A DNA stretch of 64,000 nt from Gammaproteobacteria bacterium (GTDB lineage Bacteria; Pseudomonadota; Gammaproteobacteria; Enterobacterales; Alteromonadaceae): positions 86,520 through 150,519 of the forward strand of contig JAHJZX010000017.1 of assembly GCA_018826295.1 (NCBI GenBank). Direction: 5' to 3'. Both the position numbers and the translations under genes were made by a program. Shown here one piece after another: positions 1 to 9,090 of the stretch. Position 1 is the stretch's first letter. Each line of letters opens with the position of its first letter. The notes beneath the pieces were generated by a model. It did not search any database. It saw only the letters and a program-made list of their open reading frames with translations, and was not told the DNA's origin.

Positions 1-333
1 AAGGGCTTGGAGTTCCCTTATGTATTTATGGTTGGCATGGAAGAGGGCATTTTGCCGCATCAAAGCAGCATAGATGAAGATAACGTCGAAGAAGAACGGC
101 GTTTAGCCTATGTTGGCATTACCCGGGCACAGCGGGAACTGTTTTTTACCTATGCCAGAGAGCGACGCCAGTTTGGCGAAGTTATCCGGCCGGAACCCAG
201 CCGGTTTTTACATGAATTGCCGCAGGATGATCTGGAATGGCAAAGCGCTGTAGTGGTTAAAACGGCCGAGCAACGCCAACAAAGCGGACAAGCGCATATA
301 GAACGTTTACGCCAGTTGCTTAAAAACAAGTGA
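1..333 (+). CDS. rep: ATP-dependent DNA helicase Rep, C-terminal fragment
   Basis: This is the last 110 codons of a UvrD/Rep-family superfamily 1 helicase, which unwinds DNA 3' to 5' and helps replication forks past obstacles. The reading frame is open from base 1, so the gene is cut by the window edge. The visible part starts in helicase motif V (KGLEFPYVF) and contains motif VI ([13 protein letters not shown], with the arginine finger). The tail, with FGEV and [12 protein letters not shown], closely resembles the end of E. coli Rep rather than UvrD. The last 27 bases overlap the 3' end of the convergent gene on the other strand. Family assignment is firm; Rep versus UvrD rests on the tail motif. 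Confidence 0.9.
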   Translation, partial: KGLEFPYVFMVGMEEGILPHQSSIDEDNVEEERRLAYVGITRAQRELFFTYARERRQFGEVIRPEPSRFLHELPQDDLEWQSAVVVKTAEQRQQSGQAHIERLRQLLKNK

Positions 334-2913
334 TGGCGTTTTTGCCAATTGTTCGGCCGAGATTAGCTCGGCAACATATTTGCCTTGCATAAAACAGCAG
401 CCTTCAGCTAACAGCAGGTTAAGCAGCTCCGGGCTGTCTACACCATCAGCCAACAGTCGGAATTTATAATGCAATGCCAGCGTTTGCAGCATCTGTAACA
501 GTTGGCGCCGCTGCTCATTGCGCACCAACTGGCGGCAAAATGCCGGTGCCAGCTTAACAAAATCAAATAACTGCTGTATTAGCAAGCCCATTGGCGCTGT
601 CTCGGCGGCAAACTGGTGGATCGCCAGACGTAAATCCTGTTTGCGTAAATACTGTAATGGCTGGCTAATGTCATTGCCGGCTTGCAGCAATTCCCGTTCG
701 GTAAACGCCAGGCACAGACGATGTTTTTGTGTAACGGTCTGTACCTGTTGTTTTAGCCAGTCAAATAATTCCGGCTGCAATAAGTGGCCGGTACTCAGGC
801 GGACGGTCATCAGGCCGCTGCAATCATCACTGCGGTTCAGCTGTTGACAGGCCTGTTGCAAAATAAGCTGTTCAATTTTCGGTATCAGGCCGGCATCAGC
901 GGCATACTGGCTAAAATCGTGCTGGGGGCCAAACTGAGGATGTTGCCATTGGGTATGCACTTCGTATCCAAGCAGGCTTCTGGCCTGGCCGCACAGTACC
1001 GGTTCAAAAATAGCGTTAAACTGTTGTTGCTCCAGCGCCTGCTGCACAACCTGTTCCATCGTCAGCGCCTGCAGCATGCGCTCACGCATAGTTTCGTTGA
1101 AGATGACAAAGCGGTTGCGGCCCATCGATTTTGCCTGATACATAGCGGCATCAGCATCACGTAGCAGAGCTTCTGCCTGGCTGTGATGGGCGTTGAAATA
1201 AGCGATACCGATACTGGCACCTGACTGAACCTGTTGGCCCTGCAGCAAAAACGGCTGTCTGATGCGTTCAATAATGCGATCGGCAACCTCTTCCGCATCC
1301 TGCTCATGCAGCAAGCTGGTAAGCAGTACTACAAACTCATCTCCGCCAAGCCGGGCAACTAAGTCATGTTCACGCACTGTACTTTGCAACCGCTTACTGA
1401 CTTCAATCAGAAATGCATCACCGATATGGTGGCCCAGGGTATCGTTGATCAGCTTGAAACGATCCAGATCGATAAACAATAAGGCAATGCTTTGCTGAGG
1501 TTGGCGTTTATACAATGCATACTGCTGTTTTAGTTGCTGTAAAAACATTTGCCGGTTGGCCAGGCTGGTGAGGGCATCGTGGTTAGCTTCGAAAAACAGT
1601 TTCTGTTCAGCTTTTTTCCGCTCTTCGACCTGCAGGCGTAAAAACAGATTGGTCTGGCGTAATTCGCGGGTACTTTCAAATACTTTACGCTCAAGTTCTT
1701 CCTGATGGCGTTTTTGTTGTTCAGTCGTCAGCTTGCGTTGAATGGCAACAGCGATATGTTGCGACACAAAACGCAATATATTCAGTTCATTGTCACCATA
1801 GCTGTGGCTCTTGTCGTAGGATTGCAGCGCAATAACACCAATAACCTGCTGATCTATCAGTAAGGGTGCGCCCAACCAACTGGTAGAATGGCGGCCGGGT
1901 TTAGTCGGATCTGCCATTCCCCGTTTTATTTCACCTGCCTCGACCAGCTTAATGGCTTGTTGCTCGTTTATCAGTCGGGCATCGGCACAGCGTATGACAT
2001 ATTCGGTGAAGCCGCGGCTTAGCGGGCGCTCGCGGGCTGGTGGCGAATACTGATCCAGATAAAATGGAAAGGTTAACTTAGCTTTGTCCGGATCCAGTAG
2101 TGCGATGTAGCAGTTATCGGCATGCATTAAGCCGGACAATACCTGATGCACCGCTCGGTAAAAACTGTGCATATCACGGCTGCTGGCAGTGAGTTCTGAA
2201 ATTCGGTACAGCGCGGCCTGCAGCTGCTCAGCTGAGATGCGTTCTTTAATTTCACGTTGCAGTGACTGGTTTATCACCTCAAGCTGGCGGGTTCTTTGCC
2301 GCACGGTATCTTCGAGTAACTCGCGGCTTTTTACCCGGTCCAATGCCGTTATAGTGTGGCCGCCGATACTATTAAACAGCAGCAGATCAGTATTGGTGTA
2401 TAGCTGTTCGGCATTGTAAGACTGTATCGCCATCACACCTATAACACGGTCTCCACGACACAACGGAATACCTAACCAATGTGCACAGGGTGAACCCTGA
2501 GCTTTAATATGGCCATCGGCCACTAGTTTTTCAAACTGGGTAACATCACATAACAGCGGTTTTGCTGTACGAGCAACATAGCCGGTCAGGCCGCTGGAAA
2601 AGGCGCTTGACGGCACATCAGCAATCATTTGCTGATCTTTTTCATCGGAAAAATATTGCGGACTGTATTGCTGGCTATCGCTGTCATAAAAGACAACGTA
2701 GAAATTTTCAGCATGCAAAAACTCAGCGACCATGCTGTGAATAGCCGGATAAAAATCCCGCATATCACTAATGGTACTGGCCAATTCTGACAATTTTAGT
2801 AAGGCACCCTGACTAATATATGCCTGCTGATAACGCTGCGCTAATAATGTCAAACGGCGCATCTTTATCTGGGCTTGTCTGAGCTGCTTACCCGGTTCTG
2901 TTATTCCCTTCAA
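307..2913 (-). CDS. Tandem GAF - GGDEF - degenerate EAL protein
   Basis: This is a predicted soluble c-di-GMP signalling protein of 868 residues. Domains in order: GAF 1 (about 30-190), GAF 2 (about 230-395), a short coiled linker, GGDEF (about 445-605) and an EAL-like region (about 625-865). The GGDEF A-site is intact (LGGDEF near residue 521) and an inhibitory RxxD site (REHD) lies five residues before it, so diguanylate cyclase activity is likely. The EAL region is not: the signature reads EVH near 649, the DDFG motif reads HQFA near 767, and AEGVET reads ADGVDS. It is probably a non-catalytic module. The listed start is TTG; an in-frame ATG at 2862 is an alternative. There are no membrane segments, so ligands sensed by the GAF domains should be cytoplasmic. 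Confidence 0.85.
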   Translation of the reverse strand: MKGITEPGKQLRQAQIKMRRLTLLAQRYQQAYISQGALLKLSELASTISDMRDFYPAIHSMVAEFLHAENFYVVFYDSDSQQYSPQYFSDEKDQQMIADVPSSAFSSGLTGYVARTAKPLLCDVTQFEKLVADGHIKAQGSPCAHWLGIPLCRGDRVIGVMAIQSYNAEQLYTNTDLLLFNSIGGHTITALDRVKSRELLEDTVRQRTRQLEVINQSLQREIKERISAEQLQAALYRISELTASSRDMHSFYRAVHQVLSGLMHADNCYIALLDPDKAKLTFPFYLDQYSPPARERPLSRGFTEYVIRCADARLINEQQAIKLVEAGEIKRGMADPTKPGRHSTSWLGAPLLIDQQVIGVIALQSYDKSHSYGDNELNILRFVSQHIAVAIQRKLTTEQQKRHQEELERKVFESTRELRQTNLFLRLQVEERKKAEQKLFFEANHDALTSLANRQMFLQQLKQQYALYKRQPQQSIALLFIDLDRFKLINDTLGHHIGDAFLIEVSKRLQSTVREHDLVARLGGDEFVVLLTSLLHEQDAEEVADRIIERIRQPFLLQGQQVQSGASIGIAYFNAHHSQAEALLRDADAAMYQAKSMGRNRFVIFNETMRERMLQALTMEQVVQQALEQQQFNAIFEPVLCGQARSLLGYEVHTQWQHPQFGPQHDFSQYAADAGLIPKIEQLILQQACQQLNRSDDCSGLMTVRLSTGHLLQPELFDWLKQQVQTVTQKHRLCLAFTERELLQAGNDISQPLQYLRKQDLRLAIHQFAAETAPMGLLIQQLFDFVKLAPAFCRQLVRNEQRRQLLQMLQTLALHYKFRLLADGVDSPELLNLLLAEGCCFMQGKYVAELISAEQLAKTPSLVFKQLA

Positions 2914-3069
2914 ACCTGACTCTTATGTTGTTTTTTTTGCCAGCATGGCACAACTTTTTTTCTGATTGCGCTCCATTATGCACAAAGTTTAGGCGCAGGG
3001 AAGAGTATCATTTGGACAATTTAGCTATAAGCTTAGCGAAAACAGTGTTGATTAGCCCGCTAAATTAAC

Positions 3070-3093
3070 AAAGGCCGCACAGTGGCGGCCTTT
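3070..3093 (-). terminator. Rho-independent terminator after the cytochrome c5 gene
   Basis: A perfect 9-bp stem (AAAGGCCGC and its complement) with a 6-base loop lies 23 bases beyond the cytochrome stop codon. On the minus strand it is followed by a T-rich stretch (TTTGTTAATTT). Confidence 0.65.
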
Positions 3094-3115
3094 GGCGGAT
3101 TGGGCAATGTCTAGG

Positions 3116-3511
3116 TTAAACACCATCCGTCATAAATTTAATTGCTGCAGCTATTTCATCGTCGCTGCAATCGGCACAGGTACCACGAGCGGGCATATTA
3201 CGGATACCTTCAATCGCGTGCTTCAGCATGGTATCGAAACCCTGATCAATCCGTGCCTTCCATGCCGCGTCGCCTTTTTTTGGCGCATCTAATGCGCCCG
3301 TGCCGTGGCAGGCGAAGCAGGCGGTTTGATACACTTTCTCGCCACTGCGCGGACCTGAGGCCGCAGCATCAGAGGCGGCAGCTGCACCGGCAACATACAC
3401 CTGGCCTATTGGTGCCAGCCGTTTGCTTAAGGCGTCTTTATCGGCATCTGAACTGGCATTAATACCAAAGGTCGCTAACAACAAGGCGACAGCGAGTGTA
3501 TATTTAGTCAT
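3116..3511 (-). CDS. Cytochrome c5-type periplasmic monoheme protein
   Basis: This is a 131-residue exported c-type cytochrome, probably a periplasmic electron carrier. A cleavable signal peptide covers about residues 1-20 (MTKYTL, hydrophobic core, then NASS). One heme-binding motif, CFACH, sits mid-protein, and a methionine in GIRNMPARG is the likely sixth ligand. Near the C-terminus CADC gives the extra cysteine pair that forms a disulfide in cytochrome c5 proteins, which supports that family. The spacing from heme motif to methionine and the total length fit. The start has a good AGGA nine bases upstream. It is monocistronic and divergent from polA. The redox partner cannot be read from the sequence. 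Confidence 0.87.
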   Translation of the reverse strand: MTKYTLAVALLLATFGINASSDADKDALSKRLAPIGQVYVAGAAAASDAAASGPRSGEKVYQTACFACHGTGALDAPKKGDAAWKARIDQGFDTMLKHAIEGIRNMPARGTCADCSDDEIAAAIKFMTDGV

Positions 3512-4069
3512 ATGATTCTTTCCTGTGGTGATGTCCGCACAAAGTTTGTGCCATTATAGCCTTCAAGCTGCTCGAAGGGGAAGCCCCACAAAATACAGCT
3601 GAAAACTGTGTTGTTATACAGTCGTTCAGACCACAACATTATAGTGATCCCGGCGCTAAGCTTTGCTGGTTGTGCTTTATACTTTTATGCCGGGTTTACG
3701 GATTTTTTTAAAGCAAAATTTTTTAACGGTTTTACTTTGCATCTTGTGCAGTTGTGGTAGTCTACTTGGCCGGTATCTGCGCTGACGTTCTGTCCTGATA
3801 CCGCTGGTAAACACAACGTAAAAAGTGTTTTCCACATTAAGGAAGTATAAAAATAATAATATGGGTTCTGTAGTTCACCCCTTATTTAGCATTTTAAATC
3901 AGTAAGTTAATAAATAACTGCGGATCTTTTCAGCGGAAAAGGTCTTCTATTGCTATTTGTTCTTCACAAAGTTATCCACAGCTTGTGCCTGTTGAATGCC
4001 CGGGGCAAAACTGGCAGCAAAATGCCTACTGTGGCATGCTATAGCTTTATGGTTTCAGGACTTTACACC
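3512..4069. other. 558-bp divergent intergenic region between cytochrome c5 and polA
   Basis: No credible gene is seen; an upstream in-frame extension of polA exists but lacks conserved sequence. The region is AT-rich, particularly 3840-3960. It holds a perfect DnaA box at 3972-3980, a one-mismatch copy (TTTTCCACA) at 3828-3836, a 7-bp inverted repeat CGGTATC/GATACCG (3771-3777 and 3797-3803), and an 8-bp hairpin of GATCTTTT with AAAAGGTC near 3923-3944. The promoters of both genes should lie here but I cannot place them confidently. Confidence 0.5.
3972..3980 (+). promoter_or_regulatory. DnaA box upstream of polA
   Basis: TTATCCACA is an exact match to the DnaA box consensus and lies 89 bases before the chosen polA start, inside the AT-rich leader. 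A weaker copy is at 3828-3836. DnaA has been reported to influence polA expression in E. coli, so a regulatory role is plausible. A 9-mer can also occur by chance. Confidence 0.5.
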
Positions 4070-6853
4070 ATGCCAACAACTGCCACTACACCGCTGATCC
4101 TTGTGGATGGTTCATCTTATTTATTTCGCGCTTATCACTCACCTCCGCATCTGACTAATTCTAAAGGCGAGGCAACCGGGGCCATTTACGGTGTTGTTAA
4201 CATGCTGAAAAGCCTGTTGCGGCAATATCAACCCACGCAAATGGCGGTGGTGTTTGATGCCAAAGGGCCAACTTTTCGTAATCAGATGTACAGCGAATAT
4301 AAAGCTCACCGACCACCGATGCCGGATGATTTACGCAGCCAGATCGCACCTTTACACGAAATTATTCAGGCAATGGGGTTGCCGCTGCTGTGCATCAGTG
4401 GGGTAGAGGCTGATGACGTTATAGGAACTCTGGCGTGCCAGGCCAGTGCCGCCGGGCTGCATACGCTGATTTCAACCGGTGATAAAGATATGGCACAGTT
4501 GGTCGATGGCCACATTACGCTGATAAACACCATGACTAATACCCTGCTTGACCCGCAGGGTGTGGCAGAAAAGTTTGGTGTTGGCCCGGAGCTGATTATC
4601 GATTATCTGGCTCTGATGGGCGATAAAGTTGACAACATCCCGGGTTTACCCGGCGTGGGGGAGAAAACTGCAGCAGCTTTGTTGCAGGGCTTAGGCTCTA
4701 TAGAGCAGATATATCAGCAGTTGGATCAGGTGACTACTCTGAGTTTTCGCGGCGCCAAAACCATGGCTGCCAAACTTGAGCAGTTCCGTGAGCAGCTGCA
4801 ATTATCTTACCAGCTGGCAACGATAAAAACCGATGTTGAGTTGCCTTATCAGTTGGCCGATCTGACGATTAAAAGCGCCGACAATAGCCGGCTGGCACAG
4901 CTATATCAAGAGTGTGAATTTCGCCGCTGGCTGGCTGAAGTATTAGGTAATGAACCCGCTGCGGCCAAGCTGGAAGTCAAAGCTGCACAAGCCGATATGT
5001 TTGCCGGCGCAGACGATACTGTGGTTCCGACAACAACTACAACCGCCGATTACCTGACGGTGCTGAATGAAACGGCTTTTGCTGCCATGTTGCAACAGTT
5101 GCACTGTAGCGAACTGGTGGCGTTTGACACTGAAACCACCAGTCTGGACTACATGCAGGCAGAACTGGTTGGTTTATCAGTAGCTACTTCAGCCGGTACC
5201 GCCTGGTATGTGCCGGTTGCACACGATTATGTCGGAGCGCCTGAGCAGCTGAAACGGGACTGGGTGTTAGCGCAGTTAAAACCCTGGTTAGAAGATAGCA
5301 ACAAAGCGAAAGTCGGGCAGAACCTGAAGTACGATCAAAGCGTGCTGGCCCGCTATGACATTGCTCTTAAAGGCGTATGCTTTGACACTATGCTGGAGTC
5401 TTATGTGCTTAATTCAGTGGCCTCGCGACATGATATGGACAGTTTGTCGTTAAAGTATCTGGGCCATAAAACGATCAGCTTTGAGGACATAGCCGGCAAA
5501 GGTGCCAAGCAATTAACGTTTAATCAGATAGCGTTGGAAAAAGCGGCGCAGTATGCGGCAGAAGATGCTGACATTACGTTGCAACTGCACCAGAAGTTGT
5601 GGCCACAGTTACAACAGCAGGGCGACTTAGCCCAGGTGCTGCGCGATATTGAAATGCCGCTGGTCGATATTCTATCGCGCATTGAACGCCATGGCGTGTT
5701 GATTGACAGCAAGCTGCTGAGCAAACAAAGTGAACAGCTGGCCGCGCGCATTGCAGAGTTGGAGCAATTGGCCTATGAGCAGGCAGGTAAAGCTTTTAAT
5801 TTATCCTCGCCTAAGCAACTACAGGAAATCTTATTCAACCAAATGGGCCTGCCGGTATTGAAAAAGACCCCTACCGGTACACCATCTACGGCGGAAGAAG
5901 TACTGGCAGAACTGGCATTAGAGTACGAATTTCCCAAACTTATCACTGAGCACCGTGGTTTAAGCAAACTGAAATCGACTTATACCGATAAGTTACCGAA
6001 GATGCAGCATCCGGTGACAGGCAGGGTGCATACCTCATATCACCAGGCAGTTGCCGCTACCGGACGTTTAAGTTCGACAGATCCTAATCTGCAGAATATT
6101 CCAATCCGCACAGAAGAAGGCCGCCGTATCCGGCAGGCATTTATTGCGCCGCCTGGTAAAAAGATAGTGGCGGTGGATTATTCTCAAATTGAATTACGCA
6201 TAATGGCGCATCTGTCGCAGGACCGTGCCTTGCTGGATGCCTTTGCTCAGGGCCGTGACATTCACCGGGCAACGGCTGCAGAGGTGTTTTCTGTCAGTCT
6301 GGAACAGGTAACCGCTGAACAACGCCGCAGTGCCAAAGCAGTAAATTTTGGTCTGATCTACGGTATGTCGGCATTTGGTTTGGCAAAACAACTGGGAGTC
6401 GGGCGCAATGAAGCGCAGCAGTATGTCGATCGCTACTTTGAACGTTTTCCCGGCGTACTGGATTATATGGAACGTACGCGTAAACAGGCGCATGAACAGG
6501 GCTACGTCGAAACGCTGTTTGGCCGCCGCTTGTATTTGCCAGATATAAACGCACAAAATATGATGCGGCGTAAAGGCGCAGAGCGCGCGGCTATTAATGC
6601 GCCAATGCAAGGCACCGCAGCCGACATTATTAAAAAAGCGATGATTAAAGTTGATCAATGGCTATTGCAGCAAGCTAATCCTCCTGCGGTGATGATAATG
6701 CAGGTACATGATGAACTGGTGTTTGAAGTTGATGCCGATAAAGTAGAGCAAACAAAACAACAGATTACAGAGTTGATGGCGCAGGCGGCTAGTCTGGATG
6801 TGCCCTTGCTGGCAGAAGCGGGCGACGGCGATAATTGGGATCAGGCACATTAA
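4070..6853 (+). CDS. polA: DNA polymerase I
   Basis: PolA removes RNA primers and fills gaps in lagging-strand synthesis and repair. The 927-residue product (E. coli: 928) has three domains: the 5'-3' flap exonuclease (about 1-290, beginning [16 protein letters not shown]), the 3'-5' proofreading domain (about 325-520, with the catalytic FDTETTSLD motif intact) and the polymerase domain (about 530-927, with VDYSQIELR and QVHDELVFE metal-binding motifs). It ends NWDQAH as in E. coli. The start at 4070 is chosen because homology begins there and AGGA lies nine bases upstream; in-frame ATGs at 4049 and 4022 and a TTG at 3950 add non-conserved residues. A terminator follows, then Spot 42 RNA, as in E. 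coli. Confidence 0.97.
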   Translation: MPTTATTPLILVDGSSYLFRAYHSPPHLTNSKGEATGAIYGVVNMLKSLLRQYQPTQMAVVFDAKGPTFRNQMYSEYKAHRPPMPDDLRSQIAPLHEIIQAMGLPLLCISGVEADDVIGTLACQASAAGLHTLISTGDKDMAQLVDGHITLINTMTNTLLDPQGVAEKFGVGPELIIDYLALMGDKVDNIPGLPGVGEKTAAALLQGLGSIEQIYQQLDQVTTLSFRGAKTMAAKLEQFREQLQLSYQLATIKTDVELPYQLADLTIKSADNSRLAQLYQECEFRRWLAEVLGNEPAAAKLEVKAAQADMFAGADDTVVPTTTTTADYLTVLNETAFAAMLQQLHCSELVAFDTETTSLDYMQAELVGLSVATSAGTAWYVPVAHDYVGAPEQLKRDWVLAQLKPWLEDSNKAKVGQNLKYDQSVLARYDIALKGVCFDTMLESYVLNSVASRHDMDSLSLKYLGHKTISFEDIAGKGAKQLTFNQIALEKAAQYAAEDADITLQLHQKLWPQLQQQGDLAQVLRDIEMPLVDILSRIERHGVLIDSKLLSKQSEQLAARIAELEQLAYEQAGKAFNLSSPKQLQEILFNQMGLPVLKKTPTGTPSTAEEVLAELALEYEFPKLITEHRGLSKLKSTYTDKLPKMQHPVTGRVHTSYHQAVAATGRLSSTDPNLQNIPIRTEEGRRIRQAFIAPPGKKIVAVDYSQIELRIMAHLSQDRALLDAFAQGRDIHRATAAEVFSVSLEQVTAEQRRSAKAVNFGLIYGMSAFGLAKQLGVGRNEAQQYVDRYFERFPGVLDYMERTRKQAHEQGYVETLFGRRLYLPDINAQNMMRRKGAERAAINAPMQGTAADIIKKAMIKVDQWLLQQANPPAVMIMQVHDELVFEVDADKVEQTKQQITELMAQAASLDVPLLAEAGDGDNWDQAH

Positions 6854-6921
6854 TTTGAACTTATGCTGTGGTATCCAGTCTGACTGCACAGTTATAGTTT
6901 CTCTCTCCTGATAAAATCTTT

Positions 6922-6949
6922 AACCCCGACGATGTTCGGGGTTTTTTTT
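6922..6949 (+). terminator. Rho-independent terminator of polA
   Basis: The stem AACCCCGA (6922-6929) pairs with TCGGGGTT (6936-6943) across a 6-base loop, followed by a run of T. It lies about 70 bases past the polA stop. Confidence 0.85.
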
Positions 6950-7021
6950 GGTAACAAAATTACCAAAAAGCCGAATCATTAGAATTTAAACGACGTTATG
7001 TAGTTTTATTACAAAAATAGC

Positions 7022-7049
7022 TTGCAATTTGCACAGTGCTGGCTAGAAT
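7022..7049 (+). promoter_or_regulatory. Sigma-70 promoter of the Spot 42 RNA gene
   Basis: TTGCAA (7022-7027) and TAGAAT (7044-7049) are separated by 16 bases. The -10 box ends seven bases before the conserved 5' end of Spot 42 at 7057, which fixes the start site well. In E. coli this promoter is repressed by CRP-cAMP; I see no clear CRP site here. Confidence 0.7.
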
Positions 7050-7056
7050 CTGAGTT

Positions 7057-7166
7057 GTAGGGTACAGAGGTAAGATGTTCTATCTTTCGCTGTCGAAGCA
7101 ATTTGCTTCAGCATATGAAAGTAGGCTTATTTAGCCGCCCCGCTGCTTGCAGCGGGGCGTTTTTTT
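7057..7166 (+). ncRNA. spf: Spot 42 small RNA
   Basis: Spot 42 is an Hfq-dependent RNA that represses secondary carbon-source genes by base pairing. The first 32 bases (GTAGGGTACAGAGG and onward to the TATCTTTC stretch) match my memory of the E. coli RNA without change. The middle differs and contains a GAAGCAATTTGCTTC hairpin. The 3' end restores the known pattern: TTTAGCCGCCCC leading into a GC-rich terminator hairpin (7137-7158) and seven T. Length is about 110 nt, as in E. coli. Its position between polA and engB is also the E. coli position, so both sequence and synteny support the call. Confidence 0.95.
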
Positions 7167-7271
7167 ATTTGAAAATCAGCTGGTACAGTTGTAATGCCGA
7201 TAACATCGTTGTCAGATGACTCGCGATTGAGTGGCAAGATGAAAATTTGCAAGATTTATTAGAGTAAATAC

Positions 7272-7299
7272 TTTAAACAAGGCGGATTTGTTGTATAAT
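7272..7299 (+). promoter_or_regulatory. Predicted promoter of the candidate sRNA at 7306
   Basis: A perfect TATAAT (7294-7299) follows a weak -35 (TTTAAA, 7272-7277) with a 16-base spacer. The predicted start, seven bases on, coincides with the first base of a hairpin. No gene on the plus strand follows, so the promoter must serve a short RNA if it is active. Confidence 0.5.
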
Positions 7300-7305
7300 G
7301 CTGTG

Positions 7306-7391
7306 GTCTTAGCGATAAGACACCCTGTTGATTTGAAATTATAGCTTCTCCCCGTTTGCTATGACCGACACCCTTGAGTGTCGGTTTTTTT
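7306..7391 (+). ncRNA. Candidate undescribed small RNA between spf and engB
   Basis: A transcript of about 86 nt is bounded by a perfect -10 box upstream and a strong intrinsic terminator downstream. It opens with a hairpin GTCTTA-GCGA-TAAGAC, whose loop is a GNRA tetraloop (7306-7321). An unstructured middle contains CTTCTCCCC (7345-7353), a pyrimidine-rich segment of the kind that pairs with ribosome-binding sites. It ends in the stem CCGACAC/GTGTCGG (7365-7371 and 7378-7384) and seven T. The layout (5' hairpin, single-stranded seed, terminator with U-tail) is that of Hfq-binding sRNAs. The terminator works only on the plus strand, so it does not belong to engB. I recognise no family; targets are unknown. 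Confidence 0.6.
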
Positions 7392-7397
7392 ATGCTG

Positions 7398-8030
7398 TTA
7401 AAGCTGGCTGTCGGCAGTAAGTTCAGTGGCACCAAACCATTGATCCAGGGTTTGCTCCAGCTCGGGTAGCCCAAGTTTGCTTAACGAACTAAAAGCTTGT
7501 ACCTGAATATCTCCCATAAAAGCCAGGCTTGCTTCGCGAACGTCCAGCACTATTTTTTTGCGCGCGCCTGGTCCAAGCTTATCTGCCTTAGTCAGCAAAA
7601 TAAGCACCGATAGTTTACTTTCGACCGCCCAATGGATCAGATCCTGATCTAAATCTTTCAGCGGGTGACGGATATCCATCAACACCACCAGACCTTTAAG
7701 GCTACTGCGTTTCATCAGGTATTCTGCCAGCGATTTTTGCCATTTCTCTTTAACAGTCAATGGTACTTTGGCAAAGCCGTAACCAGGCAAGTCAATTAGC
7801 CTGCGTGCATTATCCAGGCTAAAAGTGTTGATTAGTTGAGTGCGCCCAGGTGTTTTACTGGTGCGCGCTAAACTATTTTGCCGGGTTAACGTATTCAGAG
7901 CACTGGATTTACCGGCGTTTGATCTGCCGGCAAAAGCCACTTCTATACCTTCATCGGCAGGTAGCGCCCGAATATCCGGCGCACTGGTGAGGAATGTGGT
8001 GCTTTGATAATTTATTTTTGACTTGTACAC
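7398..8030 (-). CDS. engB: Ribosome biogenesis GTP-binding protein EngB (YihA/YsxC)
   Basis: This essential GTPase assists assembly of the large ribosomal subunit. The 210-residue protein shows all G motifs: G1 GRSNAGKS (about 35-42), the switch I/G2 segment KTPGRTQ, G3 DLPGYG, G4 TKAD and a G5-like SSL. The GYGFAKVP switch II segment is typical of EngB. The start codon is GTG with GGAG seven bases upstream. The gene lies convergent to spf as in E. coli. The stop is seven bases past the T-run of the candidate sRNA terminator. Confidence 0.95.
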   Translation of the reverse strand: MYKSKINYQSTTFLTSAPDIRALPADEGIEVAFAGRSNAGKSSALNTLTRQNSLARTSKTPGRTQLINTFSLDNARRLIDLPGYGFAKVPLTVKEKWQKSLAEYLMKRSSLKGLVVLMDIRHPLKDLDQDLIHWAVESKLSVLILLTKADKLGPGARKKIVLDVREASLAFMGDIQVQAFSSLSKLGLPELEQTLDQWFGATELTADSQL

Positions 8031-8212
8031 TGCCTTCTCCGGCTAACATTTTGTAGCTATTGTAGCGGATCTGACGGATCGGCAGAAGCATTTGCTCACG
8101 CTATGGGATTTTACTTTGACTAGTTTCGTGTAAAATAGGTAGAAAAAATAAGGTTATTAGCCTTAATATGCCAGTATGCTGGTGGTTTATTGCGGACAGA
8201 GACGGATAAAAA

Positions 8213-8839
8213 ATGATGAAAATGCTATTTCCACTGACGCTGCTATTCGGTTTTATCGGAACAGCTCAGGCGTTTGACGGTGATGCCGAAGCAGGTAAAG
8301 CGAAGTCGGCGGTATGCGCAGCATGCCACAGTGCTGACGGTAATAGTGCTGTTGATATGTATCCCAAAATCGCAGGCCAGCACGCGCCTTACATTTATAA
8401 ACAGCTGCGCGATTATAAAGGCGGCATGGAAAGCGGCGGTAAGCAAGGCCGTAGCAACAACATCATGTTCGGTATGGTGGCGGCGTTATCTGACCAGGAT
8501 ATGAAAGATTTAGCAGCCTATTTTTCATCACAGAAAATGAAGCCGGGTACTACCGCTGAAAATGTAATTGAGCGCGGTGGACAGTTGTATCGTGGTGGTG
8601 ATGCTGAGCGCGGAATCGCAGCCTGTATTGCTTGTCATGGTCCGCGTGGCAATGGCTCTGATTTGAGTGGTTTTCCAAAAATTTCTTTTCAGCATGCTAA
8701 CTACCTGAAAACGACGCTGCAGGAGTTTCGTGAGGGTAAGCGTGCGAATGACTTAAACGGTATGATGCAGGATATTGCCAGAAAACTGACCGATGAGGAC
8801 ATAGAAACCTTATCGCAATATCTGGGTGGCTTGCACTAA
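8213..8839 (+). CDS. Cytochrome c4, diheme periplasmic
   Basis: This 208-residue exported protein has two homologous c-type cytochrome halves, each with one heme motif: CAACH (about residues 35-39) and CIACH (about 139-143). Methionine ligands are suggested by MFGMV and MMQDIA in the two halves. A signal peptide covers about residues 1-20 (MMKMLFPLTLL, ending AQA). This arrangement is cytochrome c4, which carries electrons to terminal oxidases such as cbb3 in proteobacteria. It is divergent from engB and followed by its own terminator. A second c-type cytochrome (c5) lies 4.7 kb upstream. Two consecutive ATG codons make the exact start uncertain by one residue. Confidence 0.92.
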   Translation: MMKMLFPLTLLFGFIGTAQAFDGDAEAGKAKSAVCAACHSADGNSAVDMYPKIAGQHAPYIYKQLRDYKGGMESGGKQGRSNNIMFGMVAALSDQDMKDLAAYFSSQKMKPGTTAENVIERGGQLYRGGDAERGIAACIACHGPRGNGSDLSGFPKISFQHANYLKTTLQEFREGKRANDLNGMMQDIARKLTDEDIETLSQYLGGLH

Positions 8840-8860
8840 GTTAGCTGTTCATCGCAGAAA

Positions 8861-8890
8861 AACCGGCTTTTATCGCCGGTTTTTCTTTTT
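8861..8890 (+). terminator. Rho-independent terminator of the cytochrome c4 gene
   Basis: The stem AACCGGC (8861-8867) pairs with GCCGGTT (8875-8881) and is followed by TTTCTTTTT. It starts 22 bases past the stop codon. Confidence 0.85.
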
Positions 8891-8905
8891 TAGAAACTGC
8901 ATTTT

Positions 8906-8923
8906 TGTGAGATATATCTCACA
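8906..8923 (+). promoter_or_regulatory. GacA/UvrY-type box upstream of the Csr RNA
   Basis: TGTGAGATATATCTCACA is a perfect 18-base palindrome fitting TGTRAG-N6-CTYACA, the box bound by the GacA/UvrY/VarA response regulator. As I recall, the E. coli csrB site is also an 18-base palindrome beginning TGTGAG and centred near -174. With the start predicted at 9091, this one is centred near -176. An imperfect IHF-like element (AATCAA at 9003-9008) lies between, where DNA bending would be expected. A CRP site was considered, but the arms are two bases too far apart. Confidence 0.72.
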
Positions 8924-9056
8924 CTGGCTGTAAGAAAATAGCCATTTTAGCAAATTCATTGAACTTTTTTTACTGCGGTTTTTTCGTTAACTATCTGAAA
9001 ATAATCAAATAATATTAATCGCATTTAACTGCCTTAGGTTTTTTTTCTGCAGTGTC

Positions 9057-9084
9057 TTGCCATCTGAACAGATTGGAGTAGATT
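9057..9084 (+). promoter_or_regulatory. Predicted sigma-70 promoter of the Csr RNA
   Basis: TTGCCA (9057-9062) and TAGATT (9079-9084) are separated by 16 bases and give a start near 9091. That start places a short hairpin GTTAC/GTAAC (9093-9107) at the 5' end of the RNA. A weaker alternative, TTGGAG/TACACT, would start near 9107. Confidence 0.5.
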
Positions 9085-9090
9085 ACAAGG

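Noticed and set aside
3840..3985. Replication origin in the polA leader
   Set aside because: Only one exact DnaA box, and none of the usual origin neighbours (dnaA, dnaN, mnmG, mioC) are present.
3950..4069. N-terminal extension of DNA polymerase I
   Set aside because: The first 40 residues show no conservation, while the ATG at 4070 has a good ribosome-binding site and gives the normal length.
8906..8923. CRP binding site
   Set aside because: TGTGA and TCACA are separated by eight bases rather than six; the GacA/UvrY consensus fits exactly.
8929..8946. Second GacA box (TGTAAG)
   Set aside because: Only the left half-site is present; the CTTACA arm is missing.
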